Shown here one piece after another: positions 1-6,256 of a stretch of DNA of 64,000 bases (the stretch's first letter is position 1; the number at the start of each line of letters is the position of its first letter). The stretch is taken from positions 186,001 through 250,000 of the forward strand of contig DASPKM010000001.1 of NCBI GenBank assembly GCA_035628135.1, written 5' to 3'. The notes below the pieces were generated by a model, which worked only from the letters and a program-made list of their open reading frames with translations, ran no database searches and was not told the origin of the DNA. Origin of the DNA: DASPKM01 sp035628135 (GTDB lineage: Bacteria; Bacteroidota; Bacteroidia; Chitinophagales; Chitinophagaceae). The translations under genes and the position numbers were made by a program.

Positions 1-477
1 ATCGGGCTGATAGATGAAACAGTAAAATCCGTAAGAAGGATTTCATCGAGCCTGCGGCCAAGCATGCTGGACGATCTTGGACTGATAGCCGCCCTGGAAT
101 GGCATAGCGAGGAAGTGGAAAACCGCTCGGAGATAAAAGTCAATTTCACCACAGATATACAAGAGCCCGAATTGCCGGTGGCCATGGCTACCGGGATTTT
201 CAGGATTTATCAGGAAGTGCTGACAAACGCTGTGCGCCATTCCAATGCGCACGTTATTACCAGCAGCCTCCGGCTACAGGACGATTGCCTCGTGCTTGCA
301 GTGAAAGATGACGGTATTGGTATGGACCAATCGCTGGTTAAGACAAAAAAAACGCTCGGTTTAGTAGGCATTAAAGAAAGGACCTTCCTAATGGGAGGGA
401 AATTCGATCTATTCAGCGAGCCTGGAAAAGGTACCGAAATCCGCATTTCGATTCCTTTACAGGCCAGGCCATCATAA
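1..477 (+). CDS. Sensor histidine kinase, C-terminal part (cut by window edge)
   Basis: The reading frame is open from base 1 and ends at 477, leaving about 158 residues. They cover the end of a HisKA_3-type dimerisation region (RRISSSLRPSMLDDLGL) and a complete HATPase_c domain. The N-box is FRIYQEVLTNAVRHSNA, the G1 box DDGIGM, and the G2-like segment GLVGIKERTFLMGG. This family pairs with NarL/FixJ regulators. The phospho-accepting histidine and any sensor or membrane part lie left of the window. The next gene starts 12 bases on, so the two probably form one operon and a cognate pair. The assignment to kinase family is secure; the signal sensed is unknown. Confidence 0.93.
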   Translation: MGLIDETVKSVRRISSSLRPSMLDDLGLIAALEWHSEEVENRSEIKVNFTTDIQEPELPVAMATGIFRIYQEVLTNAVRHSNAHVITSSLRLQDDCLVLAVKDDGIGMDQSLVKTKKTLGLVGIKERTFLMGGKFDLFSEPGKGTEIRISIPLQARPS

Positions 478-489
478 AATCCACCTGGT

Positions 490-1119
490 ATGCTGCGTAT
501 TTTAATTGCCGACGATCACGCCATCATTCGAAAGGGACTCAAGCAAATTCTGCTGGAAGCGTATCCCGCTGCCATTATCGAAGAAGCCAACGACGCGGAA
601 GCAGTGATAAAACGTACATTGACCGCGGAGTGGGACATTATCATTTGCGATCTATCCATGCCGGGCAGGAGCGGCCTGGACGTGGTGCAACACGTAAAGC
701 ACAACTTCCCAAAACTGCCGGTGCTCATCCTCAGCATCCATCCCGAAGAGCAATACGCAATCCGTGCATTAAAGTCGGGAGCTGCCGGCTACCTTAGCAA
801 AGATGCAGCTACCGATGAACTGGTGAAGGCCGTTCAAAGAGTATTGCAGGGCAGGAAGTACATCTCTTCTTTTCTTGCGGAAAAAATGGCTTCTGAGTTA
901 GACCACGACTCTACCAAACCTTCGCACCAATTGCTTTCCGACAGGGAATTCCATGTATTCAAGCTCATTGCCGAAGGCCGGGCCGTGTCCGAGATAGCGG
1001 AACAACTGTCGCTCAGCATCACAACCGTAAGCACTTACCGGTCCAGGATATTAGCAAAAATGGATATGCGGACCAATGCCGACCTTATCCGCTATGCATT
1101 GGAAAACAATTTGATATGA
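490..1119 (+). CDS. NarL/FixJ-family response regulator (first twin)
   Basis: A 209-aa regulator. The receiver domain has the acidic pair D8/D9, phospho-acceptor D54 (in IICDLSMPG) and K104. A LuxR-type helix-turn-helix occupies about 149-209 (LSDREFHVFKLIAEG to YALENNLI). The recognition region TTVSTYRSRIL carries STYR where most NarL proteins have a VxxH pattern, and it is shared with the twin at 1299-1928. It follows the kinase by 12 bases and is presumably its phosphorylation target. A TGTAG-N8-CTACA palindrome lies just downstream, before the twin gene, and is a plausible binding site. Confidence 0.95.
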   Translation: MLRILIADDHAIIRKGLKQILLEAYPAAIIEEANDAEAVIKRTLTAEWDIIICDLSMPGRSGLDVVQHVKHNFPKLPVLILSIHPEEQYAIRALKSGAAGYLSKDAATDELVKAVQRVLQGRKYISSFLAEKMASELDHDSTKPSHQLLSDREFHVFKLIAEGRAVSEIAEQLSLSITTVSTYRSRILAKMDMRTNADLIRYALENNLI

Positions 1120-1146
1120 TCTGCATCGTTTTCATTTTTTCTTCCT

Positions 1147-1170
1147 GCTTGTAGTAAAAATTCTACAAGC
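1147..1170. promoter_or_regulatory. Palindromic operator candidate A
   Basis: Perfect 8-bp arms GCTTGTAG and CTACAAGC are separated by 8 bases. The core TGTAG-N8-CTACA recurs at 1953-1982 and 2561-2583 with the same spacer length. No T-tract follows directly, so it is not an ordinary terminator. A box matching the Bacteroidota -7 consensus (TAGATTTG, 1212-1219) lies 45 bases downstream, before the second response regulator. Binding by the NarL-type regulators of this locus is inferred. Confidence 0.6.
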
Positions 1171-1211
1171 TATTAACAAGTTTTTCTACTACTTCGCGGA
1201 GCGTGTAACTG

Positions 1212-1219
1212 TAGATTTG
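1212..1219 (+). promoter_or_regulatory. -7 promoter element for the second regulator
   Basis: TAGATTTG fits the Bacteroidota -7 consensus TAnnTTTG exactly. It lies 79 bases upstream of the ATG at 1299 and downstream of operator A. No clear -33 TTTG is seen at the usual spacing, which would suit a promoter that depends on an activator. Confidence 0.45.
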
Positions 1220-1298
1220 TATGCTCCCATTTTTCCAGCTGTATTAAGCAGTAAGGCAGATTTCAGGTTAATACGCTGTTCCCTGTCAAGCAATCGAC

Positions 1299-1928
1299 AT
1301 GCTAAGGTTTTTAATTGCAGATGACCATGAAATCATTCGAAAGGGATTAAAGCAAATTTTGCTGGAAGAATTTTCTTTTGCGCATATAGAGGAAGCAGCC
1401 GACGGCAATGCATTGCTGCAAAAGGCCATCAACGGCAATTGGGATGTGGTGATTTCCGACATAGCCATGCCAGGCCTTACAGGAATGGAAGCTTTAAAGC
1501 GCATCAGGGAGCAGCATCCCCGGCTGCCCGTACTCATCCTAAGCATCCATTCAGAAGAACAATACACGCACCGTATTCTAAAAGCCGGCGCATCTGGTTA
1601 CCTGTGCAAGGACGCGGCTACCAAAGAGCTCGTGAACGCAGTAAAACGCATCCTGCAGGGCAGAAAATACATTTCCCCTTCCATTGCAGGCAAGTTTACC
1701 GATGAGGAATATACAGACGATAATAAGGCCATGCATGAACTGCTATCGAACCGTGAGTTCGATGTTTTTAAAATGCTGGTTGCCGGCAAATCGCTGACGG
1801 AAATCGCCGAAGAGCTTGCGCTGGGCGTTACCACCATAAGCACCTACCGCTCGCGCATACTTGAAAAGATGAATATGAAATCCAATGCGGAATTAACCCG
1901 CTACGCGCTGGAAAATAAGCTTATTTAG
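1299..1928 (+). CDS. NarL/FixJ-family response regulator (second twin)
   Basis: A 209-aa paralogue of the regulator at 490-1119, collinear from end to end without gaps. It keeps D8/D9, D54 (VISDIAMPG) and K104. The helix-turn-helix has the same STYRSRIL recognition segment (TTISTYRSRILEKM). It has no kinase of its own beside it and is separated from the first regulator by 179 bases holding a palindrome and a -7 box. It therefore probably forms its own unit, possibly activated by its twin or by itself. Near-identical recognition helices imply that both proteins bind the same DNA site. Confidence 0.94.
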   Translation: MLRFLIADDHEIIRKGLKQILLEEFSFAHIEEAADGNALLQKAINGNWDVVISDIAMPGLTGMEALKRIREQHPRLPVLILSIHSEEQYTHRILKAGASGYLCKDAATKELVNAVKRILQGRKYISPSIAGKFTDEEYTDDNKAMHELLSNREFDVFKMLVAGKSLTEIAEELALGVTTISTYRSRILEKMNMKSNAELTRYALENKLI

Positions 1929-1952
1929 TCAACCCTATCCATAGTAGCCAGC

Positions 1953-1982
1953 AAAGCCTGTAGTATGAATGCTACAGGCTTT
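1953..1982. promoter_or_regulatory. Palindromic operator candidate B
   Basis: Perfect 11-bp arms AAAGCCTGTAG and CTACAGGCTTT with an 8-base spacer, containing the same TGTAG-N8-CTACA core as sites A and C. It lies 25 bases after the stop of the second regulator. A hairpin ending in CTTTCTGTT could also work as a weak terminator for that gene. The 42-base distance to CTATTTTTTCC (2018-2028) is identical to that at site C, which favours an operator role for the 123-aa gene downstream. Confidence 0.6.
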
Positions 1983-2017
1983 CTGTTAAAATTTGTACCG
2001 CAACTTCATTAAAGATT

Positions 2018-2051
2018 CTATTTTTTCCAGGTTGCTCCTATGCTTTCTTTG
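2018..2051 (+). promoter_or_regulatory. Promoter of the 123-aa protein gene
   Basis: CTATTTTTTCC (2018-2028) is followed after 15 bases by TTTCTTTG (2044-2051), a near match to the -7 consensus TAnnTTTG. The same box pair with the same spacing occurs at 2623-2656 behind operator C. Transcription would begin about 10-15 bases upstream of the ATG at 2070. Confidence 0.5.
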
Positions 2052-2069
2052 TGTCATTAACCTTTATAT

Positions 2070-2441
2070 ATGAAAGCCGACAATCCAATCATACTCGTTG
2101 CAGACAACTCCTGTCCAACCGGCGAAAAGCTGGAGCTTATGCTGGAAGAAGTACAAAAACTGCAAGCAATATTGATGGAATATGCCTGCGGGGGAGTGAC
2201 CCAGGTCCTGAGCATGCAGGCGCCGGCCAATCTGATAAAGTATAACATTCCGCCCGAACAGGAGTTCTCGCAGGAATACAGAGACAGGGATACAGAAGAT
2301 CTGAACGTGGTAATGATGACCAGCTATACGCTGGAACCCGACAACAAGCTATGCACCTATCTGGGCGCGCAGTATTTTATCGCAGTGTCTGATGAAGTGG
2401 AAATCATTCAGTTCCGAATTTCAGAGGTTCACTTGAACTAA
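2070..2441 (+). CDS. Conserved-looking small protein of unknown function
   Basis: A 123-aa soluble protein with no signal peptide or membrane segment. I do not recognise the family. It is acidic, has an early NSCPTGEKLELMLEEVQKL helix, a central CGGVTQVLSMQAPANLIKY stretch, and a C-terminal half rich in beta-type residues (AQYFIAVSDEVEIIQFRISEV). It has its own promoter, preceded by palindrome B, and is followed by an intrinsic terminator at 2516-2543. Its position between two-component genes under a shared operator suggests it is an output or modulator of that signalling system; this is inference only. Its coding character (a clean frame with boxes on both sides) makes it a likely real gene. 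Confidence 0.7.
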   Translation: MKADNPIILVADNSCPTGEKLELMLEEVQKLQAILMEYACGGVTQVLSMQAPANLIKYNIPPEQEFSQEYRDRDTEDLNVVMMTSYTLEPDNKLCTYLGAQYFIAVSDEVEIIQFRISEVHLN

Positions 2442-2515
2442 CCCTCTACGATATTTTTTTCATGGTGACGCAGTTTTTAATCCGCCTTATGAAGGTCCGT
2501 TCTCTTACCCCACAC

Positions 2516-2543
2516 AAAAGCCCCGGCATAACCGGGGCTTTTT
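2516..2543 (+). terminator. Intrinsic terminator after the 123-aa gene
   Basis: Perfect 11-bp arms AAAAGCCCCGG / CCGGGGCTTTT enclose CATAA and end in a T run. It separates the 123-aa gene from the next unit, so palindrome C downstream cannot be the terminator of that gene. Confidence 0.9.
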
Positions 2544-2560
2544 CATGCCCGAAACCCTGG

Positions 2561-2583
2561 GCTTGTAGGAGTTATTCTACAGG
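2561..2583. promoter_or_regulatory. Palindromic operator candidate C
   Basis: CTTGTAG, 8 bases, CTACAGG (2563-2583): the third copy of the TGTAG-N8-CTACA core, with one mismatch in the outer arms. It follows a complete terminator, and no T run follows it. CTATTTTTTCC begins 42 bases downstream, exactly as at site B. It is the likely control site for the repeat-bearing non-coding unit at about 2660-2907. Confidence 0.6.
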
Positions 2584-2622
2584 GGCATTGTAAAAACTCA
2601 TACAGAACAATAGTCAAATGCT

Positions 2623-2657
2623 CTATTTTTTCCGGGCCCCGCTCTTCGCATCTTTAC
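2623..2657 (+). promoter_or_regulatory. Promoter of the repeat-bearing RNA
   Basis: CTATTTTTTCC (2623-2633) and a -7-like ATCTTTAC core (TCTTTA at 2651-2656) keep the same register as the promoter at 2018-2051. From the end of the palindrome core to TCTTT is 71 bases in both. Sequence between the boxes is not conserved, so the shared boxes look functional rather than a simple recent duplication. Confidence 0.5.
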
Positions 2658-2690
2658 ATCGTTGAAACAAAGGAACTCATTGCTATGATC

Positions 2691-2857
2691 GACCAAATCC
2701 TATGAATGCCCAATCCTATGAATGACCAATCCTATGAAAAGGCTGTACCTTATGAATGAGCCAACCCTAAGAAGAAAACAACCTGTACTTACCTATGAAT
2801 TGGCCCTGATTGACCCCAGGAAAGAAGTCCGTATCCTATGAAACAAAGTCCTGTGAA
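2691..2857 (+). repeat. Short repeat array, TCCTATGAA unit
   Basis: Three tandem units of 16-17 bases (GACCAAATCCTATGAAT and relatives) are followed by five more dispersed, partly degenerate copies of the 9-base core. Spacing becomes irregular after the third copy. The units are too short and irregular for a CRISPR array. Confidence 0.75.
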
Positions 2858-2907
2858 AAACTGCCTGGTAATCATTACCTGGTTAAAACCCCCGGGCAGT
2901 TTTTTTC
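2856..2907 (+). terminator. Intrinsic terminator of the repeat-bearing RNA
   Basis: AAAAACTGCC (2856-2865) pairs with GGCAGTTTTT (2895-2904) around a loop region that itself contains CCTGGTAATCATTACCTGG; a T run follows. It lies 67 bases before the kinase ATG at 2974, so the RNA and the kinase are probably separate units. Confidence 0.8.
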
Positions 2908-2973
2908 CTTTAACAGGCTTAGCCATCAACGAATTCCGTACCCCTTTTGTGCTTTTATAAAAAAACCGAGCGA

Positions 2974-4032
2974 ATGATTATGACCGGAACACCATCAAAT
3001 AAAGTTATCTCCGTGGGCGAGCTCTGGAGATTCTTTAACTTGTCTGCCAGCTTTTTTTGCATAGCAGGCATGGATGGTTACTTTAAGCACATCAACCCGG
3101 CCTTCGAACGTTTGCTCGGCCATAGCGAAGAAGACCTGCTGACCAACGGGATCACCGAATTCATTCATCCCGATGACCGGGAAATGACCAGCCAGCAATT
3201 TCAATCGCTGGAGCATAGCCTGGTAGTTACTTTCAGTTGCAGGTTCCAGACACGGTACGGCGATTATAAATGGCTTACCTGGACGGCCACGCATCCCCAC
3301 AAAGACGGTTTTATTTATGCCACCGCACAGGATTGTACCGAAACGCATGAAGTACAAGAACAATTAGTGCAGGAAAGGATCAGCAAGGAAAAAAAGATAC
3401 TCGAAGCTACCTTGTATGGGCAGGAAATGGAAAGAATAGAGATTGGCAAGGAACTGCACGACAATGTGAACCAGATGCTGAGCACCGTAAAGCTCTACCA
3501 CGAAATGGCTTTGTCGCAGCCCGACAATTACACCGTCTTCATTAAGAAAGCAACCCAGATATTGTTATCTACCATCGAGGAGATACGTGGCCTTTCCAAA
3601 TCGCTAGTGGCGCCGGGAGTAAGCGAAGTTTCACTCACCGATTCAATAAACGAGCTGATCGCAACCATCTCGGAAAGCAAGCCGATACGCATCAGTTTCC
3701 GCGCCAGCCGCGACAACGAAGATCTGCCCGGCAAGCTGAAGATGGCATTGTTCCGCATCACCCAGGAACAGCTTAGCAACATTTTAAAGCACGCCGAAGC
3801 AAAAAGAGTAGTGATACAGATATTAAGGAATCCAAAATCGATCCAACTGATCATACAGGATGATGGGAAAGGTTTTAACGTATCTGAAAAAGCGCGTGGC
3901 ATCGGCCTCAAGAACATCGCTTCCCGCGCGCGGTGCTACGACGGGATTATGAAAATAGATTCGCGGCCCGAAAAGGGATGCATCATGACCGTTTTAATTC
4001 CAATCGAAAAAGTTTACGAACACATAGCCTAA
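2974..4032 (+). CDS. PAS-domain sensor histidine kinase (HisKA_3)
   Basis: 352 aa from the ATG at 2974; an upstream TTG in frame at 2947 is a less likely start, and ATG 2980 is also possible. A PAS domain (about 20-125; LSASFFCIAGMDGYFKHINP, FIHPDDRE) precedes a coiled linker. The HisKA_3 motif ERIEIGKELHDN has H162 as phospho-acceptor. The HATPase_c domain has FRITQEQLSNILKHA (N-box) and DDGKGF / GIGLKNIASRA (G boxes). There is no membrane segment, so it is cytosolic. The response regulator starts 11 bases after its stop, giving a cognate pair. Confidence 0.93.
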   Translation: MIMTGTPSNKVISVGELWRFFNLSASFFCIAGMDGYFKHINPAFERLLGHSEEDLLTNGITEFIHPDDREMTSQQFQSLEHSLVVTFSCRFQTRYGDYKWLTWTATHPHKDGFIYATAQDCTETHEVQEQLVQERISKEKKILEATLYGQEMERIEIGKELHDNVNQMLSTVKLYHEMALSQPDNYTVFIKKATQILLSTIEEIRGLSKSLVAPGVSEVSLTDSINELIATISESKPIRISFRASRDNEDLPGKLKMALFRITQEQLSNILKHAEAKRVVIQILRNPKSIQLIIQDDGKGFNVSEKARGIGLKNIASRARCYDGIMKIDSRPEKGCIMTVLIPIEKVYEHIA

Positions 4033-4043
4033 AAAACAACATA

Positions 4044-4706
4044 ATGAAAAAAATCACTATCCTTATTACAGACGACCATGCTTTATTAAGAGAAACCTGG
4101 GAACTGGTACTTGGCTGCCATCCCGATTTTGATGTGCTGGGAACCTGCAGCAGCGGGGAAGAAGCTGTTGAAACCGCGAAAAACCTTCGTCCCGACGTAG
4201 TTCTTATGGACATTAACCTGCCGGGCATGAGCGGAATTGAAACCACACAACAAATCAGAAAGTATTCTCCCGGTTCGCGGGTACTCGGCGTATCGCAGCA
4301 TACGCAACCTGCCTACTGCCGTAAGATCATAAGCGCAGGGGCCTCGGGTTATGTAACCAAGAATTCTTCGAAAGAAGAAATGTGCAAGGCCATTATCGAG
4401 GTAGCAAAAGGAAACAGGTACGTTTGCAGCGAGATCGTAAAGATCATCAGCGACCGCGCATCGAACCAGGACGGTTCAAAGTCCGGCGGGCTCGAAAGCC
4501 TCTCAGGCCGCGAAATGGAGATAATAGGGTACCTGCGGAAAGGGCTTGCCTCCAAGGAAATCGCTAGTGTGTTGTCCGTAGCAGTGAAAACAGTAGAAGT
4601 ACACCGGTACAATATCCTGAAGAAGCTCAATATAAAAAATACGGCTTCGCTGGTGAACCTGATCGATAACGAGTATCCCGACCTGGGACACCCGCATCAT
4701 CCGTAA
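4044..4706 (+). CDS. NarL/FixJ-family response regulator
   Basis: 220 aa from ATG 4044; a longer frame reading into the kinase gene is not used. Receiver residues are D10/D11, D56 (VVLMDINLPG) and K106. A LuxR-type helix-turn-helix follows (LSGREMEIIGYLRKGLASKEIA; TVEVHRYNILKKL). Unlike the twins at 490 and 1299 it has the common VEVH recognition pattern, so it probably reads a different DNA site. It lies directly downstream of the PAS kinase. Confidence 0.95.
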   Translation: MKKITILITDDHALLRETWELVLGCHPDFDVLGTCSSGEEAVETAKNLRPDVVLMDINLPGMSGIETTQQIRKYSPGSRVLGVSQHTQPAYCRKIISAGASGYVTKNSSKEEMCKAIIEVAKGNRYVCSEIVKIISDRASNQDGSKSGGLESLSGREMEIIGYLRKGLASKEIASVLSVAVKTVEVHRYNILKKLNIKNTASLVNLIDNEYPDLGHPHHP

Positions 4707-4741
4707 ATTTCGAAGCAGGCCTGGTCCATGGTGTATAATTA

Positions 4742-5332
4742 TCACCCCGGCCTCCTGCCTGTTGCCGCTCTCCAACGCTTTAAAAGCCTTGTCCAAAGTT
4801 TTGCGGTGTATTCGGTTTGTACCAGGCGGTTATCTTTATACACCAAGGCTAAACTATCGGGCTCATGCTGTTGTAGCCAGTCAAGTGCCGGTGCAAGCCA
4901 GGACCTATATGGAGGATTAGTGGTATCTGGGATATAGATCATCTCAGTGATCAGCCCACTATTGTCGAAAGTGATAACTTCAGTTCCTCTCCATCCCGGA
5001 TAGTCAATTAGTTTGGAAAAATCATTTTGTTCAACAAAGTGCACCGTGACAGTATCTTTAACTCTGCTGAATGAAGTAATTTTTACGTCCGGGTTCAATG
5101 CCCCATCCCAATTCTTAAATCCTTTGAGGCTCTCCTCCCTGTTCTTTCCCGTGCCTTCCCTCAGTTTAAAATAAGACCGGTAGTTATTTGCCATGTACTT
5201 CACCTTACTCACCGAATCATCTGCATTAAGATATTGGCCAACTTTATGTCGATAAGTAGGGTACCTGCAGGAAATAACCAATAGGATACAGCAAAAAACA
5301 CAGCCAAGCACCAGAAGGATGTTTTGTTTCAT
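4742..5332 (-). CDS. Putative lipoprotein of unknown function
   Basis: 196 aa beginning with a hydrophobic segment and a lipobox LLVISC (Cys22), so probably exported and lipid-anchored. The mature part contains an SVSKVKYMANNYRSYFKLREGTG segment and a beta-rich middle (VKDTVTVHFVEQND, EVITFDNSGLITEMIYIPD) resembling small NTF2/lumazine-like lipoproteins, but I cannot assign a family. It lies 23 bases after the AraC gene on the same strand and may be the last gene of a peptidase-AraC-lipoprotein unit. Confidence 0.75.
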   Translation of the reverse strand: MKQNILLVLGCVFCCILLVISCRYPTYRHKVGQYLNADDSVSKVKYMANNYRSYFKLREGTGKNREESLKGFKNWDGALNPDVKITSFSRVKDTVTVHFVEQNDFSKLIDYPGWRGTEVITFDNSGLITEMIYIPDTTNPPYRSWLAPALDWLQQHEPDSLALVYKDNRLVQTEYTAKLWTRLLKRWRAATGRRPG

Positions 5333-5355
5333 AAGCGAATTTTTATCATCGGTCC

Positions 5356-6225
5356 TTAGTCGTTCTTAAACTCGTTCTTATAACTAGCGGGGCTCTTACC
5401 CGTTATCTGTTTGAAGTATTTGTGAAAGCTGGTCAGGTTGTTGAAACCGCAGTTATAGCATACCTGCTTAATATTGAAGTTATCTTCTATCAATAGTTTG
5501 CACGCATGGCCCACCCGCAGCTCCAGCAGAAAGCGGGAATAGGTTTTCTTTGTCCGCGATTTAAAATACCGGCAAAATGAGTTTACGCTAAGGTTGGCCA
5601 CCTTGGCAATTTCTTCCAGCTCGATCCTGTTCTTGAAATGTTTGATGGAATATTCGTACACGTCGTTGATGCGTGAGTTTTCGCGTTCGGCCAGGTCGGG
5701 GCGGAACCCGATAGACGACAGCACCAGGCTGTCTTTACTATTGGCAAACACGTTCAACACCTGGAACAGCAGTATCAGGCGTTCCAATCCTTGTGCCTTG
5801 AACATTTGTTCCATAAGCCTCGAGGCCCTGGCTGCATTATGGCCGGTTATTTTCAACCCGCGCCGCGACTTTTCCAGCACGGTCTTGATGCTTTGTGTTT
5901 CAGGTAGCTCCAGGAAATCGCCGGAACCGAGGTTCTCAGGAAAATGCGAAACGCGGATGTCCGGAACATAATGCGCGCTGTCGTTGAAGTATTCATCGTC
6001 GAACCGGGTGTAGTGCGGCAGGTTGGCGCCGATGAGCACTACGTCGCCGCGGTTGAATCGCTTTACATAGTCGCCAATGAAGTGTGTGCCCGAACCCTTT
6101 TCAAAATGTATGAGCTCTACTTCGGTATGATAGTGCCACCAGTTGTTATTGTTTGGCACAAAGTCCTGCCGTATGCTGATGGAACAATTGTTTCCCTTAT
6201 TAACCTTTAGCAGTTGGGGCCTCAT
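5356..6225 (-). CDS. AraC-family transcriptional regulator
   Basis: 289 aa. The N-terminal cupin-like sensing domain (about 15-85) contains WHYHTEVELIHFEKGSGTHF and GDVVLIGANLPHYTR, as in AraC regulators that sense sugars or other small molecules. The C-terminal double helix-turn-helix (about 190-285) contains LEEIAKVANLSVNSFCRYFK and FNIKQVCYNCGFNNLTSFHKYFK ending in TGKSPASYK. It starts only 26 bases after the stop of the M1 peptidase, with an AT-rich inverted microrepeat in the gap. The inducer is unknown. Confidence 0.93.
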   Translation of the reverse strand: MRPQLLKVNKGNNCSISIRQDFVPNNNNWWHYHTEVELIHFEKGSGTHFIGDYVKRFNRGDVVLIGANLPHYTRFDDEYFNDSAHYVPDIRVSHFPENLGSGDFLELPETQSIKTVLEKSRRGLKITGHNAARASRLMEQMFKAQGLERLILLFQVLNVFANSKDSLVLSSIGFRPDLAERENSRINDVYEYSIKHFKNRIELEEIAKVANLSVNSFCRYFKSRTKKTYSRFLLELRVGHACKLLIEDNFNIKQVCYNCGFNNLTSFHKYFKQITGKSPASYKNEFKND

Positions 6226-6256
6226 AATAATTAATAATTATCAATTAATAATTATT
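6226..6256. repeat. AT-rich inverted microrepeat (AATTAATAATT type)
   Basis: Runs of AATAATTAATAATTA and its approximate reverse complement fill the gap between the M1 peptidase stop and the AraC start. Related sequence recurs at 18804-18835, 36088-36194 and 59583-59632. Confidence 0.6.

Larger units (their letters stand above)
2660..2907 (+). ncRNA. Candidate small RNA with repeated TCCTATGAA motif
   Basis: About 250 bases between a promoter and an intrinsic terminator with no convincing gene. Exact TCCTATGAA occurs at 2698, 2714, 2730 and 2834, ACCTATGAA at 2791, and variants at 2747 (ACCTTATGAA), 2765 (CCCTAAGAA) and 2849 (TCCTGTGAA). The first three are spaced 16 bases apart. Only tiny reading frames exist (6, 7 and 17 codons from 2685, 2702 and 2706). 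Repeated short motifs in a terminator-ended RNA behind a response-regulator-type operator recall protein-titrating RNAs. The partner is unknown, and the transcript itself is predicted, not shown. Confidence 0.5.

Noticed and set aside
43..252. Minus-strand reading frame over the partial kinase
   Set aside because: It is a shadow of the kinase frame with no family features.
1953..1982. Palindrome B read purely as a terminator of the second response regulator
   Set aside because: Possible in part, but the same core and spacer length occur at A and C, where no T run follows, and the B/C distance to the promoter is identical.
2691..2857. CRISPR-like short repeat array
   Set aside because: The unit is 9-17 bases, spacing is irregular after the third copy, spacers are also repetitive and there are no cas genes.
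3933..4043. Upstream extension of the third response regulator into the kinase gene
   Set aside because: The receiver domain begins exactly at ATG 4044, and the extension is the kinase's C-terminal end in another frame.
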